A stretch of DNA of 64,000 nucleotides from Pseudomonas putida. GTDB lineage: Bacteria > Pseudomonadota > Gammaproteobacteria > Pseudomonadales > Pseudomonadaceae. The notes beneath the pieces are model-generated. The model was not told the origin of the DNA. It worked only from the letters and a program-made list of their open reading frames with translations, and made no database searches. Below, in pieces: positions 1-8,642 of the stretch. Each line of letters begins with the position of its first letter. The first letter of the stretch is position 1. A program made the position numbers and the translations under genes. Location of the stretch: positions 1,764,001 through 1,828,000 of the forward strand of contig CP163498.1 in the NCBI GenBank assembly GCA_041071465.1. The letters run 5' to 3'.

Positions 1-36
1 AAAAAACGCCCCCGGCCTTTCGACCGGGGGCGTTTT
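1..36 (-). terminator. Intrinsic terminator of typA
   Basis: A 13-bp stem (AAAACGCCCCCGG paired with CCGGGGGCGTTTT) with a short loop lies directly beyond the typA stop. Read on the minus strand it ends in a run of six T. The A-tract on the other side means it could also work for a plus-strand transcript. Confidence 0.85.
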
Positions 37-54
37 CATTCAGCCTGAGCTAAC

Positions 55-1875
55 TCAGTTCTTGGCTTTCTTGGCAGCGCGGGTACGCTCGCCTTCGTCC
101 AGGATCTTCTTGCGCAGACGGATCGACTTCGGCGTCACTTCGCACAGCTCGTCGTCCTGGATGAATTCCAGGGCCTGCTCGAGGGTGTGGCGAACTGGCG
201 GTACCAGGGCGATGACTTCGTCTTTGCCCGAAGCACGCATGTTGTCGAGCTTCTTGCCTTTGGTCGGGTTCACGCCCAGGTCGTTATCGCGGCTGTTCAG
301 GCCGATGATCTGACCGTTGTAGATCTCCTGGCCGTGTTCAACGAACAGCTTGCCACGTGCCTGCAGGGTTTCCAGCGAGTAGGTCAGCGCCTTGCCGGTC
401 TCGACCGAAACCAGTACACCGTTGAGGCGGCCGGACATTTGGCCCGACTTCATGGTGTCGTAGCGATCGAAGATCGAGGTCAGGATGCCTGCACCGTTGG
501 TCAGGGTCAGGAACTGGTTACGGAAACCGATCAGACCACGGGCTGGAATGTTGTACTCCAGGCGAACACGGCCTTTGCCATCCGGAACCATGTTGGTCAG
601 GTCGCCTTTACGCAGACCCATCTCTTCCATCACCTTGCCCTGGGATTCTTCAGGGATGTCGATGGTGACGTTCTCGAACGGTTCCTGCTTGACGCCGTCG
701 ACTTCGCGGATGATCACTTCAGGACGGCCCACAGCCATCTCGAAGCCTTCACGACGCATGGTTTCGATCAGTACCGACAGGTGCAGCTCACCACGGCCCG
801 AAACCTTGAACTTGTCTGGGGAATCGGTTTCCTGAACGCGCAGAGCAACGTTGTACAGCAGCTCCTTGTCCAGACGGTCCTTGATGTTACGGCTGGTGAC
901 GAACTTGCCTTCTTTACCGCAGAACGGCGAGTCGTTGACCTGGAAGGTCATCGAAACGGTTGGCTCGTCAACGGTCAGCGGCTTCATCGCTTCTACCGCG
1001 TCCGGGGCGCACAGGGTGTCGGAGATGAACAGCTCGTCGAAACCGCTGATGCAGACGATGTCGCCAGCCTGGGCTTCTTCGACGTCGATGCGGTGCAGGC
1101 CATGGTGACCCATCAGCTTCAGGATACGGCCGTTACGCTTCTTGCCGTTGGTGTCGATGGCGACAACCGGGGTGTTCGGCTTGACGCGACCACGGGCGAT
1201 ACGGCCAACACCGATAACGCCGAGGAAGCTGTTGTAGTCCAGTGCCGAGATTTGCATCTGGAACGGGCCGTCACGGTCAACGGAAGGAGCCGGTACGTTG
1301 TCGATGATCGACTGGTACAGGGCGGTCATGTCTTCGCCCATTTCGGTGTGGTCCAGACCGGCAATGCCGTTCAGGGCCGAGGCGTAGACCACTTTGAAGT
1401 CCAGCTGCTCGTCGGTAGCGCCGAGGTTGTCGAACAGGTCGAAGATCTGGTCCAGAACCCAGTCAGGACGTGCGCCCGGACGGTCAACCTTGTTGATCAC
1501 GACGATTGGCTTCAGGCCGGCTTCGAAGGCCTTCTTGGTCACGAAGCGGGTTTGCGGCATTGGGCCGTCCTGGGCGTCGACCAGCAGCAGCACGGAGTCG
1601 ACCATCGACATTACACGCTCAACCTCGCCACCGAAGTCGGCGTGGCCGGGGGTGTCGACGATGTTGATGTGGTAGCCGTTCCAGTTGATGGCGGTGTTTT
1701 TCGCCAGAATGGTAATACCGCGCTCTTTTTCCTGGTCGTTGGAGTCCATGACGCGCTCGTCGTTGAGCTCGTTACGCTCCAGAGTGCCGGACTGACGCAG
1801 GAGTTTGTCGACCAGGGTGGTTTTACCATGGTCAACGTGGGCGATGATGGCGATGTTACGCAGATTTTCGATCAC
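55..1875 (-). CDS. typA: Ribosome-associated GTPase TypA/BipA
   Basis: This 606-residue translational GTPase of the EF-G/LepA superfamily binds ribosomes and helps 50S assembly and growth under stress, especially cold. The G motifs are clear: the P-loop AHVDHGKTT at residues 12-20, the switch II motif DTPGH at 74-78 and NKVD at 128-131. The beta-barrel domain II, the EF-G-like domains III and V and the TypA-specific C-terminal domain follow, and the length matches the family (about 600). The start [18 protein letters not shown] is the usual one. The gene is monocistronic, with its own terminator downstream and thiI upstream on the same strand 128 bp away. No anomaly was seen. Confidence 0.97.
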   Translation of the reverse strand: MIENLRNIAIIAHVDHGKTTLVDKLLRQSGTLERNELNDERVMDSNDQEKERGITILAKNTAINWNGYHINIVDTPGHADFGGEVERVMSMVDSVLLLVDAQDGPMPQTRFVTKKAFEAGLKPIVVINKVDRPGARPDWVLDQIFDLFDNLGATDEQLDFKVVYASALNGIAGLDHTEMGEDMTALYQSIIDNVPAPSVDRDGPFQMQISALDYNSFLGVIGVGRIARGRVKPNTPVVAIDTNGKKRNGRILKLMGHHGLHRIDVEEAQAGDIVCISGFDELFISDTLCAPDAVEAMKPLTVDEPTVSMTFQVNDSPFCGKEGKFVTSRNIKDRLDKELLYNVALRVQETDSPDKFKVSGRGELHLSVLIETMRREGFEMAVGRPEVIIREVDGVKQEPFENVTIDIPEESQGKVMEEMGLRKGDLTNMVPDGKGRVRLEYNIPARGLIGFRNQFLTLTNGAGILTSIFDRYDTMKSGQMSGRLNGVLVSVETGKALTYSLETLQARGKLFVEHGQEIYNGQIIGLNSRDNDLGVNPTKGKKLDNMRASGKDEVIALVPPVRHTLEQALEFIQDDELCEVTPKSIRLRKKILDEGERTRAAKKAKN

Positions 1876-2003
1876 AAGTGTATCTCGATCAGAGGATTCG
1901 GTTGCCGCCCAGTGTAGGCGGCCAATATGTACTGTTTAAGGCTCAGCGGGCCCGGCGGTCGGGAGGGCGATGGCGGATACTGCCGCCATACAGCCCCGGC
2001 GTC

Positions 2004-3458
2004 TTATGTCGGACGATAAACACGCACATTGGCATGTCCCTCACTGAGCAGGTGGTGTGCGTGCAAACGGCTCATCACACCCTTGTCGCAATACAGCAAG
2101 TACTGGCGCGTGGGGTCCAGGTGCTTGAACTTGCTGTTGATGGCATAAAACGGCATGGCCTGGACTTCGATACCGTCCAGCACCAGAGGTTCGTCTTCCT
2201 GGGCATCAGGGTGACGAATGTCGATGACGATCTGCCCCGACAGAGCCTCGGTCACTTCCTCGATTTCGACGTCCTTGCCCAGCTCGTCGATCACATGGTC
2301 GATGGAGATGAGCTTGGCGCGTTCCAGGGCGCGCTCCAGCACCGCCATGTCGAACTGCTTCTCTTCATGCTCCATGCGGTGGCGCTTGGCATGGGTGGTC
2401 GGGTTCACCGAAATCACGCCGCAGTATTCTGGCATGTGCTTGGCGAAGTCGGCGGTGCCGATTTCGTTGGCCTGGTCGATGATGTCCTGCTTGTGGCTCG
2501 CCAGCAGAGGGCGCAGCACCAGCTTGTCGGTGGCCGAGTCGATGATCGACAGGTTCGGCAAGGTCTGGCTGGATACCTGGGAGATCGCCTCGCCGGTCAC
2601 CAGCGCGTCGATTTCCAGGCGGTCGGCCATGTGCGCGGCACCGCGCAGCATCATGCGCTTGAGGGTCACACCCATGTAGCTGTTGTCGACCTTGTTGAGG
2701 ATCTCGCCAACCACCTCTTCGAACGGCACGCTGATGAACAGCACGCGCTGGCTGCTGCCGTACTTTTTCCACAGGTAGTGGGCCACTTCCATCACGCCCA
2801 GCTCGTGGGCACGGCCGCCGAGGTTGAAGAAGCAGAAGTGGGTCATCAGGCCACGGCGCATCATCTGGTAAGCCGCCACGGTGGAGTCGAAGCCACCGGA
2901 CATCAGCACCAGGGTCTGCTCCAGGGCGCCCAGCGGGTAACCGCCGATGCCCTGGTGCTGGTTGTGGATGACGTACAGGCGCTGGTCGCGGATTTCGATG
3001 CGCACCAGCACTTCGGGCTTCTTCAGCTCGATGCCGGCGGCGCCACACTGCTGGCGCAGCTGGCTGCCGACGTAACGGTCGACGTCCATCGAGGTGAAGT
3101 CATGGTGGCCACCGCGCTTGCAGCGCACGGCGAAGTGCTTGCCGGCCAGCAGGTGACCGAAGTGGTGCTTGCACTTGGCGACGATGTCGTCGAAGTCACC
3201 CAGCGGGTATTCCTCTACCTGCAGGAAGTGGGTGATACCCGGCGTGCAGGTGAGGCGCTCGATCATCTCGCGCTGGACTTTTTCGTCCTCGATGCGGGTG
3301 ACCACTTCGAGATTGTCCCAGACACCATCGACCGCGAGCTCAGGATCGAGGTCCTTGAGCACGTTGCGGATGTTCTTGGCGAGCTGGCGGATGAAACGCT
3401 TGCGCACCGGCCGGCTCTTGATGGTGATTTCTGGGAAGACTTTGACGATAAGTTTCAT
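2004..3458 (-). CDS. thiI: tRNA 4-thiouridine synthase / sulfurtransferase ThiI
   Basis: This cytoplasmic 484-residue enzyme adenylates U8 of tRNA and transfers sulfur to make 4-thiouridine. It also feeds sulfur to thiamine biosynthesis. The N-terminal ferredoxin-like and THUMP domains (about residues 1-165) are followed by the PP-loop SGGFDS at 187-192. The C-terminal rhodanese domain carries the active-site Cys at 457 ([10 protein letters not shown]), with the partner Cys of the catalytic disulfide in PEYCGV near 345. The long form with a rhodanese domain is the one seen in gammaproteobacteria. The gene is divergent from glnA, and a TATAAT -10 element lies about 45 bases upstream of its ATG. 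Confidence 0.96.
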   Translation of the reverse strand: MKLIVKVFPEITIKSRPVRKRFIRQLAKNIRNVLKDLDPELAVDGVWDNLEVVTRIEDEKVQREMIERLTCTPGITHFLQVEEYPLGDFDDIVAKCKHHFGHLLAGKHFAVRCKRGGHHDFTSMDVDRYVGSQLRQQCGAAGIELKKPEVLVRIEIRDQRLYVIHNQHQGIGGYPLGALEQTLVLMSGGFDSTVAAYQMMRRGLMTHFCFFNLGGRAHELGVMEVAHYLWKKYGSSQRVLFISVPFEEVVGEILNKVDNSYMGVTLKRMMLRGAAHMADRLEIDALVTGEAISQVSSQTLPNLSIIDSATDKLVLRPLLASHKQDIIDQANEIGTADFAKHMPEYCGVISVNPTTHAKRHRMEHEEKQFDMAVLERALERAKLISIDHVIDELGKDVEIEEVTEALSGQIVIDIRHPDAQEDEPLVLDGIEVQAMPFYAINSKFKHLDPTRQYLLYCDKGVMSRLHAHHLLSEGHANVRVYRPT

Positions 3459-3502
3459 TGGTTAACAGCGCGCGCAGGGCCTGCCGAAAATGAGGGGCGC
3501 GA

Positions 3503-3508
3503 ATTATA
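3503..3508 (-). promoter_or_regulatory. Probable -10 element of thiI
   Basis: On the minus strand the sequence CCGATATAATTCGCG contains a perfect TATAAT about 45 bases upstream of the thiI ATG. A GTCAAA 17 bases further upstream is only a mediocre -35, so the promoter call rests mainly on the -10. Confidence 0.5.
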
Positions 3509-3650
3509 TCGGAAATTGCTCAGGATTTGACCAACTTTTGATCAGAAGCTTTGAGATAAATGCATGAGGCGGGTTTTGTGCCGCCTGTTCCGGCCTTTTC
3601 GCGTGCAAACCCGCGGAAAGCCCTCAAAGAAAGCACAAAGCCCAGATCGC

Positions 3651-3665
3651 GCACTGTATTGGTGC
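3651..3665 (+). promoter_or_regulatory. NtrC enhancer site 1 of glnA
   Basis: GCACTGTATTGGTGC fits the NtrC consensus GCAC-N7-GTGC, with the usual T-G at the right half. Its centre (3658) lies about 139 bases before the inferred sigma54 start at 3797. In E. coli glnAp2 the strong NtrC site is centred at about -140. Confidence 0.85.
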
Positions 3666-3681
3666 GCTGACACCAAAACTC

Positions 3682-3696
3682 GCATCTAAAGGGTGC
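3682..3696 (+). promoter_or_regulatory. NtrC enhancer site 2 of glnA (weaker)
   Basis: GCATCTAAAGGGTGC keeps a good right half and a degenerate left half. It is 31 bases (three helical turns) downstream of site 1 and centred at about -108 relative to the inferred start. That matches the second enteric NtrC site in position. Confidence 0.65.
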
Positions 3697-3770
3697 ATTT
3701 TTACCCGCCACCCCTACGCCAAATGCCCACAAACGCCCCCTTTTATCCCGCCTTCGCCATTTTCGGGCAC

Positions 3771-3786
3771 TGGCATGCAATTTGCT
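3771..3786 (+). promoter_or_regulatory. Sigma54 promoter of glnA
   Basis: TGGCATGCAATTTGCT has the -24 GG and -12 GC separated by exactly 10 bases and the TTTGC of the consensus. The predicted start is near 3797, giving an 89-base leader to the glnA ATG. With the two upstream NtrC sites this indicates nitrogen-limitation control. Confidence 0.85.
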
Positions 3787-3885
3787 CCCTTGTGAGGCAG
3801 GTAAGCTTGGCCGACTATCCGCGCCCGGCAACACCCTTTTTCCAGGGCAGCGGCCCACCGCGCTCTAGACCATCCGGAGGACAAC

Positions 3886-5292
3886 ATGTCGAAGTCGGTT
3901 CAACTCATCAAAGATCATGACGTCAAGTGGATTGATCTGCGTTTCACGGACACCAAAGGCATTCAGCACCACGTGACCATGCCGTCGCGTGATGCGCTGG
4001 ACGAAGACTTCTTCGAAGTCGGCAAGATGTTCGACGGTTCCTCCATCGCTGGCTGGAAAGGCATCGAAGCCTCCGACATGATCCTGATGCCGGTCGACGA
4101 CACTGCCGTCCTGGACCCGTTCACCGAAGAGCCAACCCTGATCATCACCTGCGACATCGTCGACCCGTCGAGCATGCAGGGCTACGATCGCGACCCACGC
4201 GCCATCGCCAAGCGTGCCGAAGAGTACCTGAAGAGCACCGGCATCGGTGACACCGTCTTCGCCGGCCCAGAGCCTGAGTTCTTCATCTTCGACGAAGTGA
4301 AGTTCAAGTCGGACATTTCCGGCTCGATGTTCAAGATCTTCTCCGAGCAAGGCTCGTGGATGACCGACGCTGACGTGGAAGGCGGCAACAAAGGCCACCG
4401 TCCAGGCGTGAAAGGCGGCTACTTCCCGGTTCCGCCGTTCGACCACGACCACGAAATCCGTACTGCCATGTGCAACGCACTGGAAGAAATGGGCCAGACC
4501 GTTGAAGTTCACCACCACGAAGTGGCGACTGCCGGCCAGAACGAAATCGGCGTCAAGTTCAACACCCTGGTGAAAAAGGCTGACGAAGTACAGGCGCTGA
4601 AATACGTCGTGCACAACGTTGCCGACGCCTACGGCCGTACCGCCACCTTCATGCCTAAGCCTCTGTACGGCGACAACGGCTCGGGCATGCACGTACACAT
4701 GTCGATCTGGAAAGACGGCAAGAACACCTTCTCGGGTGAAGGCTATGCCGGCCTGTCCGACACCGCCCTGTACTTCATCGGCGGTATCATCAAGCACGGT
4801 AAGGCCCTGAACGGCTTCACCAACCCGTCGACCAACTCCTACAAGCGTCTGGTCCCAGGCTTCGAAGCCCCGGTAATGCTGGCCTACTCGGCTCGCAACC
4901 GTTCCGCCTCGATCCGTATTCCTTACGTCGGCAGCCCGAAAGCCCGCCGTATCGAAGCCCGCTTCCCGGACCCATCGGCCAACCCGTACCTGGCCTTCGC
5001 GGCCCTGCTGATGGCTGGCCTGGATGGCATCCAGAACAAGATCCACCCAGGCGACGCGGCCGACAAGAACCTGTACGACCTGCCACCAGAAGAAGCCAAG
5101 AACATCCCGCAAGTGTGCGGCAGCCTGAAAGAGGCTCTGGAAGAGCTGGACAAAGGCCGCGCGTTCCTGACCAAGGGCGGCGTGTTCTCCGACGACTTCA
5201 TCGATGCCTTCATCGAGCTGAAGAGCGAAGAGGAAATCAAGGTCCGCACCTTCGTACACCCGCTGGAATACGAGCTGTACTACAGCTGCTGA
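3886..5292 (+). CDS. glnA: Glutamine synthetase, type I-beta
   Basis: GlnA makes glutamine from glutamate, ammonia and ATP in the cytoplasm as a dodecamer. It is the high-affinity ammonia entry point and works with GltBD (41-46 kb of this window) as the GS-GOGAT cycle. The protein has 468 residues, normal for GSI-beta. The beta-grasp motif DGSS and the catalytic-domain blocks (NGSGMHVH, the flap region, [19 protein letters not shown]) are present. The adenylylation site is Tyr397 in NLYDLPPEE, so activity should be controlled by GlnE. The ATG is preceded by CCGGAGGACAAC, a strong ribosome-binding site. ntrBC follow after a terminator and a 364-base gap. Confidence 0.98.
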   Translation: MSKSVQLIKDHDVKWIDLRFTDTKGIQHHVTMPSRDALDEDFFEVGKMFDGSSIAGWKGIEASDMILMPVDDTAVLDPFTEEPTLIITCDIVDPSSMQGYDRDPRAIAKRAEEYLKSTGIGDTVFAGPEPEFFIFDEVKFKSDISGSMFKIFSEQGSWMTDADVEGGNKGHRPGVKGGYFPVPPFDHDHEIRTAMCNALEEMGQTVEVHHHEVATAGQNEIGVKFNTLVKKADEVQALKYVVHNVADAYGRTATFMPKPLYGDNGSGMHVHMSIWKDGKNTFSGEGYAGLSDTALYFIGGIIKHGKALNGFTNPSTNSYKRLVPGFEAPVMLAYSARNRSASIRIPYVGSPKARRIEARFPDPSANPYLAFAALLMAGLDGIQNKIHPGDAADKNLYDLPPEEAKNIPQVCGSLKEALEELDKGRAFLTKGGVFSDDFIDAFIELKSEEEIKVRTFVHPLEYELYYSC

Positions 5293-5326
5293 TCTGATCG
5301 GCGCCTCGTGCCGGTGACGTGATCAT

Positions 5327-5353
5327 AACGGCCTCCCTCGGGAGGCCGTTTTC
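5327..5353 (+). terminator. Intrinsic terminator of glnA
   Basis: AACGGCCTCC and GGAGGCCGTT form a 10-bp stem with the tetraloop CTCG, followed by TTCGTTT. It separates glnA from ntrBC, although read-through is possible. Confidence 0.8.
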
Positions 5354-5656
5354 GTTTCTGCACGCCCTGCAGAAGCACCGCCACCCCGCCATCACGCTAT
5401 GCTCTATCTTGGTGCACAAATTGACACCGTGCCCTCATTTGCTCCCCAATCTGGGTCAAGTTAAACGTTTCATCCAGACTTTCTGGTCCGAAGTTGCGCA
5501 GATCCAGGCCTTTATCGGCAAATTCCGCTTCTTTTCGGAGCTTTGGTTTGTTTCTTGCATTTTCTTGCCGAGAGTCTCGCACCAGCGGAACCACCCCGCG
5601 TCCGGCCCAGGCCAAAGCAGTGCCGGGCAAGCGCCAAAAGAGGTCAACGACGCCTT
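5354..5656 (+). promoter_or_regulatory. Leader/promoter region of ntrBC
   Basis: This 303-bp region has no gene. It holds a GGTGCAC...GACACC partial dyad at 5411-5428 that includes NtrC-like half sites, and a TTGACA at 5421-5426 that could be a -35. I could not find a convincing -10 or sigma54 element, so no specific promoter is assigned. By analogy with enteric glnL, an NtrC site here would be autoregulatory. Confidence 0.35.
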
Positions 5657-6742
5657 ATGACCATCAGCGATGCACAGCACCGTCTGCTTCTGGACAACCT
5701 GACTACCGCCACGTTGCTGCTCAACGCCGAGCTGCGCCTGGAGTACATGAACCCGGCAGCGGAAATGCTGCTGGCCGTCAGTGGCCAGCGTAGCCATGGG
5801 CAGTTCATCAGCGAGCTGTTCACCGAATCGACCGAGGCACTCAGCTCGCTGCGCCAGGCGGTCGAGCAGGCGCACCCATTCACCAAGCGTGAAGCACAGC
5901 TCACTTCGCTGACCGGGCAGACCATCACCGTCGACTACGCGGTAACGCCAATCCTGCATCAGGGCCAGACCCTGCTGTTGCTTGAGGTGCACCCACGCGA
6001 CCGGCTGCTGCGCATCACCAAGGAAGAGGCTCAGCTGAGCAAGCAGGAAACCACCAAGATGCTGGTGCGCGGCCTGGCCCATGAAATCAAGAACCCCCTT
6101 GGCGGCATCCGTGGCGCGGCCCAGTTGCTGGCCCGCGAACTGCCCGAGGAAGGCCTGCGCGACTACACCAACGTGATCATCGAAGAGGCCGACCGCCTGC
6201 GTAACCTGGTCGACCGCATGCTCGGCTCGAACAAGCTGCCATCGCTGGCCATGACCAACATTCACGAAGTGCTCGAGCGGGTCTGCAGCCTGGTCGACGC
6301 TGAAAGCCAGGGCTGCATCACTTTGGTGCGCGATTACGACCCTAGCCTGCCGGACGTATTGATCGACCGCGAGCAGATGATCCAGGCCGTACTCAATATC
6401 GTACGCAATGCCATGCAGGCGATCAGCTCGCAGAATGAGCTGCGGCTGGGCCGCATTACCTTGCGCAGTCGCGCCTTGCGCCAGTTCACCATCGGCCACG
6501 TGCGCCACCGCCTGGTGGCGCGGGTCGAGATCATCGACAACGGCCCGGGCATCCCGCCGGAACTGCAGGACACTCTCTTCTATCCCATGGTCAGTGGCCG
6601 CCCGGACGGCACCGGGCTGGGCCTGGCCATTACCCAGAACATCATCAGCCAGCACCAGGGCCTGATCGAGTGTGAAAGCCACGCAGGCCACACCGCCTTC
6701 TCGATCTACCTGCCCCTGGAACAAGGAGCCACCGCCTCATGA
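5657..6742 (+). CDS. ntrB: Nitrogen sensor histidine kinase/phosphatase NtrB
   Basis: NtrB is a soluble kinase/phosphatase that controls NtrC in response to PII proteins. The 361-residue protein has an N-terminal PAS domain (about 8-115), a DHp helix with the phospho-acceptor His142 in LAHEIKNPLGG, and a HATPase domain with the N-box (NIVRNAMQA), the G1 box (IDNGPGIPPELQ) and GTGLGLAI. No membrane segment is present. The reading frame stays open upstream to 5543, but ATG 5657 gives MTISDAQHRLLLDNL, the usual NtrB start, with AGAGGT upstream. The stop overlaps the ntrC start (ATGA), indicating translational coupling. Confidence 0.95.
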   Translation: MTISDAQHRLLLDNLTTATLLLNAELRLEYMNPAAEMLLAVSGQRSHGQFISELFTESTEALSSLRQAVEQAHPFTKREAQLTSLTGQTITVDYAVTPILHQGQTLLLLEVHPRDRLLRITKEEAQLSKQETTKMLVRGLAHEIKNPLGGIRGAAQLLARELPEEGLRDYTNVIIEEADRLRNLVDRMLGSNKLPSLAMTNIHEVLERVCSLVDAESQGCITLVRDYDPSLPDVLIDREQMIQAVLNIVRNAMQAISSQNELRLGRITLRSRALRQFTIGHVRHRLVARVEIIDNGPGIPPELQDTLFYPMVSGRPDGTGLGLAITQNIISQHQGLIECESHAGHTAFSIYLPLEQGATAS

Positions 6743-8175
6743 GCCGAAGTGAAACCGTATGGATCGTCGACGATGATCGCTCCATCCGCTGGGTCCTGGA
6801 AAAAGCCCTGCAACAAGAAGGCATGACCACCCAGAGCTTCGACAGCGCAGACGGTGTGATGGGGCGCCTGGCGCGCCAGCAACCGGACGTGATCATCTCC
6901 GACATTCGCATGCCTGGCGCCAGCGGCCTCGACTTGCTGGCACAGATCCGCGAACAGCACCCGCGCCTGCCGGTGATCATCATGACCGCCCATTCCGACT
7001 TGGACAGCGCGGTGGCCTCGTACCAGGGGGGGGCCTTCGAGTACCTGCCCAAGCCATTCGACGTCGACGAAGCGGTCTCGCTGGTCAAGCGTGCCAACCA
7101 GCACGCTCAGGAACAGCAGGGCCTGGATGTGCCACAGAACCTGGCGCGTACCCCGGAAATTATCGGTGAAGCCCCGGCGATGCAGGAGGTGTTCCGCGCC
7201 ATCGGCCGCCTCAGCCACTCCAACATCACCGTGCTGATCAACGGCGAGTCCGGCACCGGCAAAGAGCTGGTGGCCCACGCCCTGCACCGGCACAGCCCGC
7301 GCGCGGCGTCGCCGTTCATTGCCCTGAACATGGCCGCCATCCCCAAGGACTTGATGGAATCGGAGCTGTTCGGCCATGAAAAGGGGGCCTTCACCGGCGC
7401 TGCCAACCTGCGCCGGGGCCGTTTCGAGCAGGCCGATGGCGGTACGCTGTTCCTCGACGAAATCGGTGACATGCCTGCCGACACCCAGACCCGCCTGCTG
7501 CGCGTGCTGGCCGATGGCGAGTTCTATCGTGTGGGCGGCCATGTACCGGTCAAGGTCGACGTGCGCATCATCGCCGCCACCCACCAGAACCTGGAGTCAC
7601 TGGTGCAAGCCGGCAAGTTCCGTGAGGACTTGTTCCACCGCCTGAACGTGATCCGTATCCATATCCCGCGCCTGGCCGACCGCCGCGAAGACATCCCCGC
7701 GCTCGCCCGCCACTTCCTTGCCCGGGCCGCTCAGGAGCTGGCGGTCGAGCCGAAGGTCCTCAAGCCTGAGACCGAAGAGTTCATCCGCAACCTGCCCTGG
7801 CCGGGCAACGTGCGGCAGATGGAAAACACTTGCCGCTGGATCACCGTGATGGCTTCCAGCCGCGAAGTGCTGATCGGCGACCTGCCGCCCGAGCTTCTGA
7901 ACCTGCCACAGGACGCCGCACCGGTGACCAACTGGGAGCAGGCCCTGCGCCAGTGGGCCGACCAGGCGTTGGCGCGCGGGCAGACCAACCTGCTGGACAG
8001 CGCAGTGCCCAGCTTTGAACGGATCATGATCGAGACGGCGCTCAAGCACACCGCCGGACGGCGCCGGGATGCCGCGCTGTTGCTGGGTTGGGGGCGTAAT
8101 ACCCTGACGCGCAAGATCAAGGAGCTGGGGATGAATGTGGCAGGTGGGGATGACGAGGAAGGTGACGAGCACTGA
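6739..8175 (+). CDS. ntrC: Nitrogen response regulator NtrC (sigma54 activator)
   Basis: NtrC is the 478-residue enhancer-binding protein that activates sigma54 promoters under nitrogen limitation. The receiver domain has the acidic pocket DDD at 11-13 and the phospho-acceptor Asp55 (SDIRMPG). The AAA+ domain carries GESGTGKE and the sigma54-contacting loop GAFTGA at 216-221. The C-terminus ends in a Fis-type helix-turn-helix (RRDAALLLGWGRNTLTRKI). The start overlaps the ntrB stop. Likely targets in this window are glnA (sites at 3651 and 3682) and the sRNA unit directly downstream (site at 8339). Confidence 0.97.
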   Translation: MSRSETVWIVDDDRSIRWVLEKALQQEGMTTQSFDSADGVMGRLARQQPDVIISDIRMPGASGLDLLAQIREQHPRLPVIIMTAHSDLDSAVASYQGGAFEYLPKPFDVDEAVSLVKRANQHAQEQQGLDVPQNLARTPEIIGEAPAMQEVFRAIGRLSHSNITVLINGESGTGKELVAHALHRHSPRAASPFIALNMAAIPKDLMESELFGHEKGAFTGAANLRRGRFEQADGGTLFLDEIGDMPADTQTRLLRVLADGEFYRVGGHVPVKVDVRIIAATHQNLESLVQAGKFREDLFHRLNVIRIHIPRLADRREDIPALARHFLARAAQELAVEPKVLKPETEEFIRNLPWPGNVRQMENTCRWITVMASSREVLIGDLPPELLNLPQDAAPVTNWEQALRQWADQALARGQTNLLDSAVPSFERIMIETALKHTAGRRRDAALLLGWGRNTLTRKIKELGMNVAGGDDEEGDEH

Positions 8176-8201
8176 GTGCTGGGTTAGCCCGTAAGATCTC
8201 T

Positions 8202-8325
8202 GGGGCTGCTGCGCAGCCCATCGCGACACAAGGCCGCTCCCACAGGACGCCGCTCAGTTCAGAGGCGGTGCTATCCCTGCGGGAGCGGCCTTGTGTCGGG
8301 ATAGGCCTGCGAAGCAGGCCCGGCT
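8202..8325. repeat. Inverted pair of REP elements
   Basis: Two copies of a Pseudomonas REP-like palindrome face each other. The left copy (8202-8244) holds GGCTGCTGCGCAGCC then CGCGACACAAGGCCGCTCCC. The right copy (8275-8324) reads GGGAGCGGCCTTGTGTCG then GGCCTGCGAAGCAGGCC. The same element occurs singly at 34345-34390. Such pairs are dispersed by RAYT transposases acting in trans. None is encoded here. Confidence 0.75.
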
Positions 8326-8338
8326 TTTCAGCCCCGAT

Positions 8339-8353
8339 GCACCGATCCTGTGC
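8339..8353 (+). promoter_or_regulatory. NtrC-like site upstream of nrsZ
   Basis: GCACCGATCCTGTGC fits GCAC-N7-GTGC. It is centred about 118 bases before the inferred sigma54 start at 8464. A second, weaker candidate (GCACCGCTCAAAGGC, 8359-8373) lies 20 bases downstream. Confidence 0.65.
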
Positions 8354-8437
8354 CCCATGCACCGCTCAAAGGCACAAATCCCCTCAAAACCCGGCCAATT
8401 CCACCTCAAAGCCCAACATTCACGGGCTTTGCAAAAC

Positions 8438-8453
8438 TGGCACGCCCCCTGCA
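8438..8453 (+). promoter_or_regulatory. Sigma54 promoter of nrsZ
   Basis: TGGCACGCCCCCTGCA has the full TGGCACG at -24 and TGCA at -12, with GG and GC 10 bases apart. The predicted transcript starts near 8464 and runs directly into the three repeats. No protein-coding gene lies downstream in this orientation before 9069, so the promoter serves a non-coding RNA. Confidence 0.85.
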
Positions 8454-8463
8454 ATAGCTAATA

Positions 8464-8638
8464 CATACCCAGTTTCGGGGGCCCTGGTACAGGCAGGCCG
8501 GGAAATCCCCTCTTTTATTCGCAGCATCGCCCGTTTTGGGGACCTCGGTACAGGCAGGCCGGGAAATCCCCCCTTTATACGCAGCACCCCTTTTGGGGAC
8601 CCTGGTACAGGCAGGCCGGGAAATCCCCTCTTTTATTC
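8464..8638 (+). ncRNA. nrsZ: Nitrogen-regulated small RNA NrsZ, three modules
   Basis: About 175 bases downstream of ntrC, behind a sigma54 promoter and an NtrC-like site, form three tandem modules. A 25-base core starting GGTACAGGCAGGCCGGG and ending in AAATCCCC is identical at 8486-8510, 8547-8571 and 8604-8628, with spacings of 61 and 57. Each core sits inside a GGGG...CCCC stem followed by a T-rich stretch (TCTTTTATT or close to it). NrsZ of P. aeruginosa PAO1 is described as a sigma54/NtrBC-dependent sRNA at this chromosomal place. It is processed into three similar modules, the first of which is sufficient to regulate rhlA. Identity by position, promoter and architecture is strong. The targets in this species are unknown. 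Confidence 0.8.
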
Positions 8639-8642
8639 GTGC
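8473..8642 (+). repeat. Three tandem repeats of about 57-61 bp
   Basis: Units run 8473-8533, 8534-8590 and 8591-8642. Each starts TTT(C/T)GGGG, contains the invariant 25-base core and ends in a T-rich segment plus CGCAGC or CGTGC. The third unit includes the stop codon of the convergent gene at 8633-9070. The units encode the modules of the sRNA rather than protein. Confidence 0.9.
8594..8638 (+). terminator. Probable 3' end/terminator of nrsZ
   Basis: The third module folds as GGGGA...TCCCC followed by TCTTTTATT, which can act as an intrinsic terminator. The first two modules have nearly the same stem and T stretch, so early termination or processing after each module is possible. Confidence 0.5.

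Larger units (their letters stand above)
3459..3885 (+). promoter_or_regulatory. thiI-glnA divergent control region
   Basis: This 427-bp gap holds no gene. It contains the thiI promoter at its left end, two NtrC-type enhancer sites in the middle, and the sigma54 promoter and leader of glnA at the right. Short reading frames crossing it have no family features and are not genes. Confidence 0.85.

Noticed and set aside
187..1917. 576-codon plus-strand open frame opposite typA
   Set aside because: It is antisense to a well-conserved gene. Its protein is rich in Val, Gln, His and Asp with no domain pattern, typical of high-GC shadow frames.
1970..1989. ATGGCGG...CCGCCAT hairpin between thiI and typA
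   Set aside because: The stem is short and no T run follows on either strand, so I do not call it a terminator.
5411..5428. NtrC-like dyad before ntrB
   Set aside because: The half sites GGTG...CACC are spaced wrongly for a standard NtrC site and no matching sigma54 element was found, so it is only mentioned in the region entry.
8473..8642. Three direct repeats considered as a CRISPR array
   Set aside because: Only three units, with similar rather than unique intervals, no cas genes and a sigma54 promoter. The sRNA explanation fits better.
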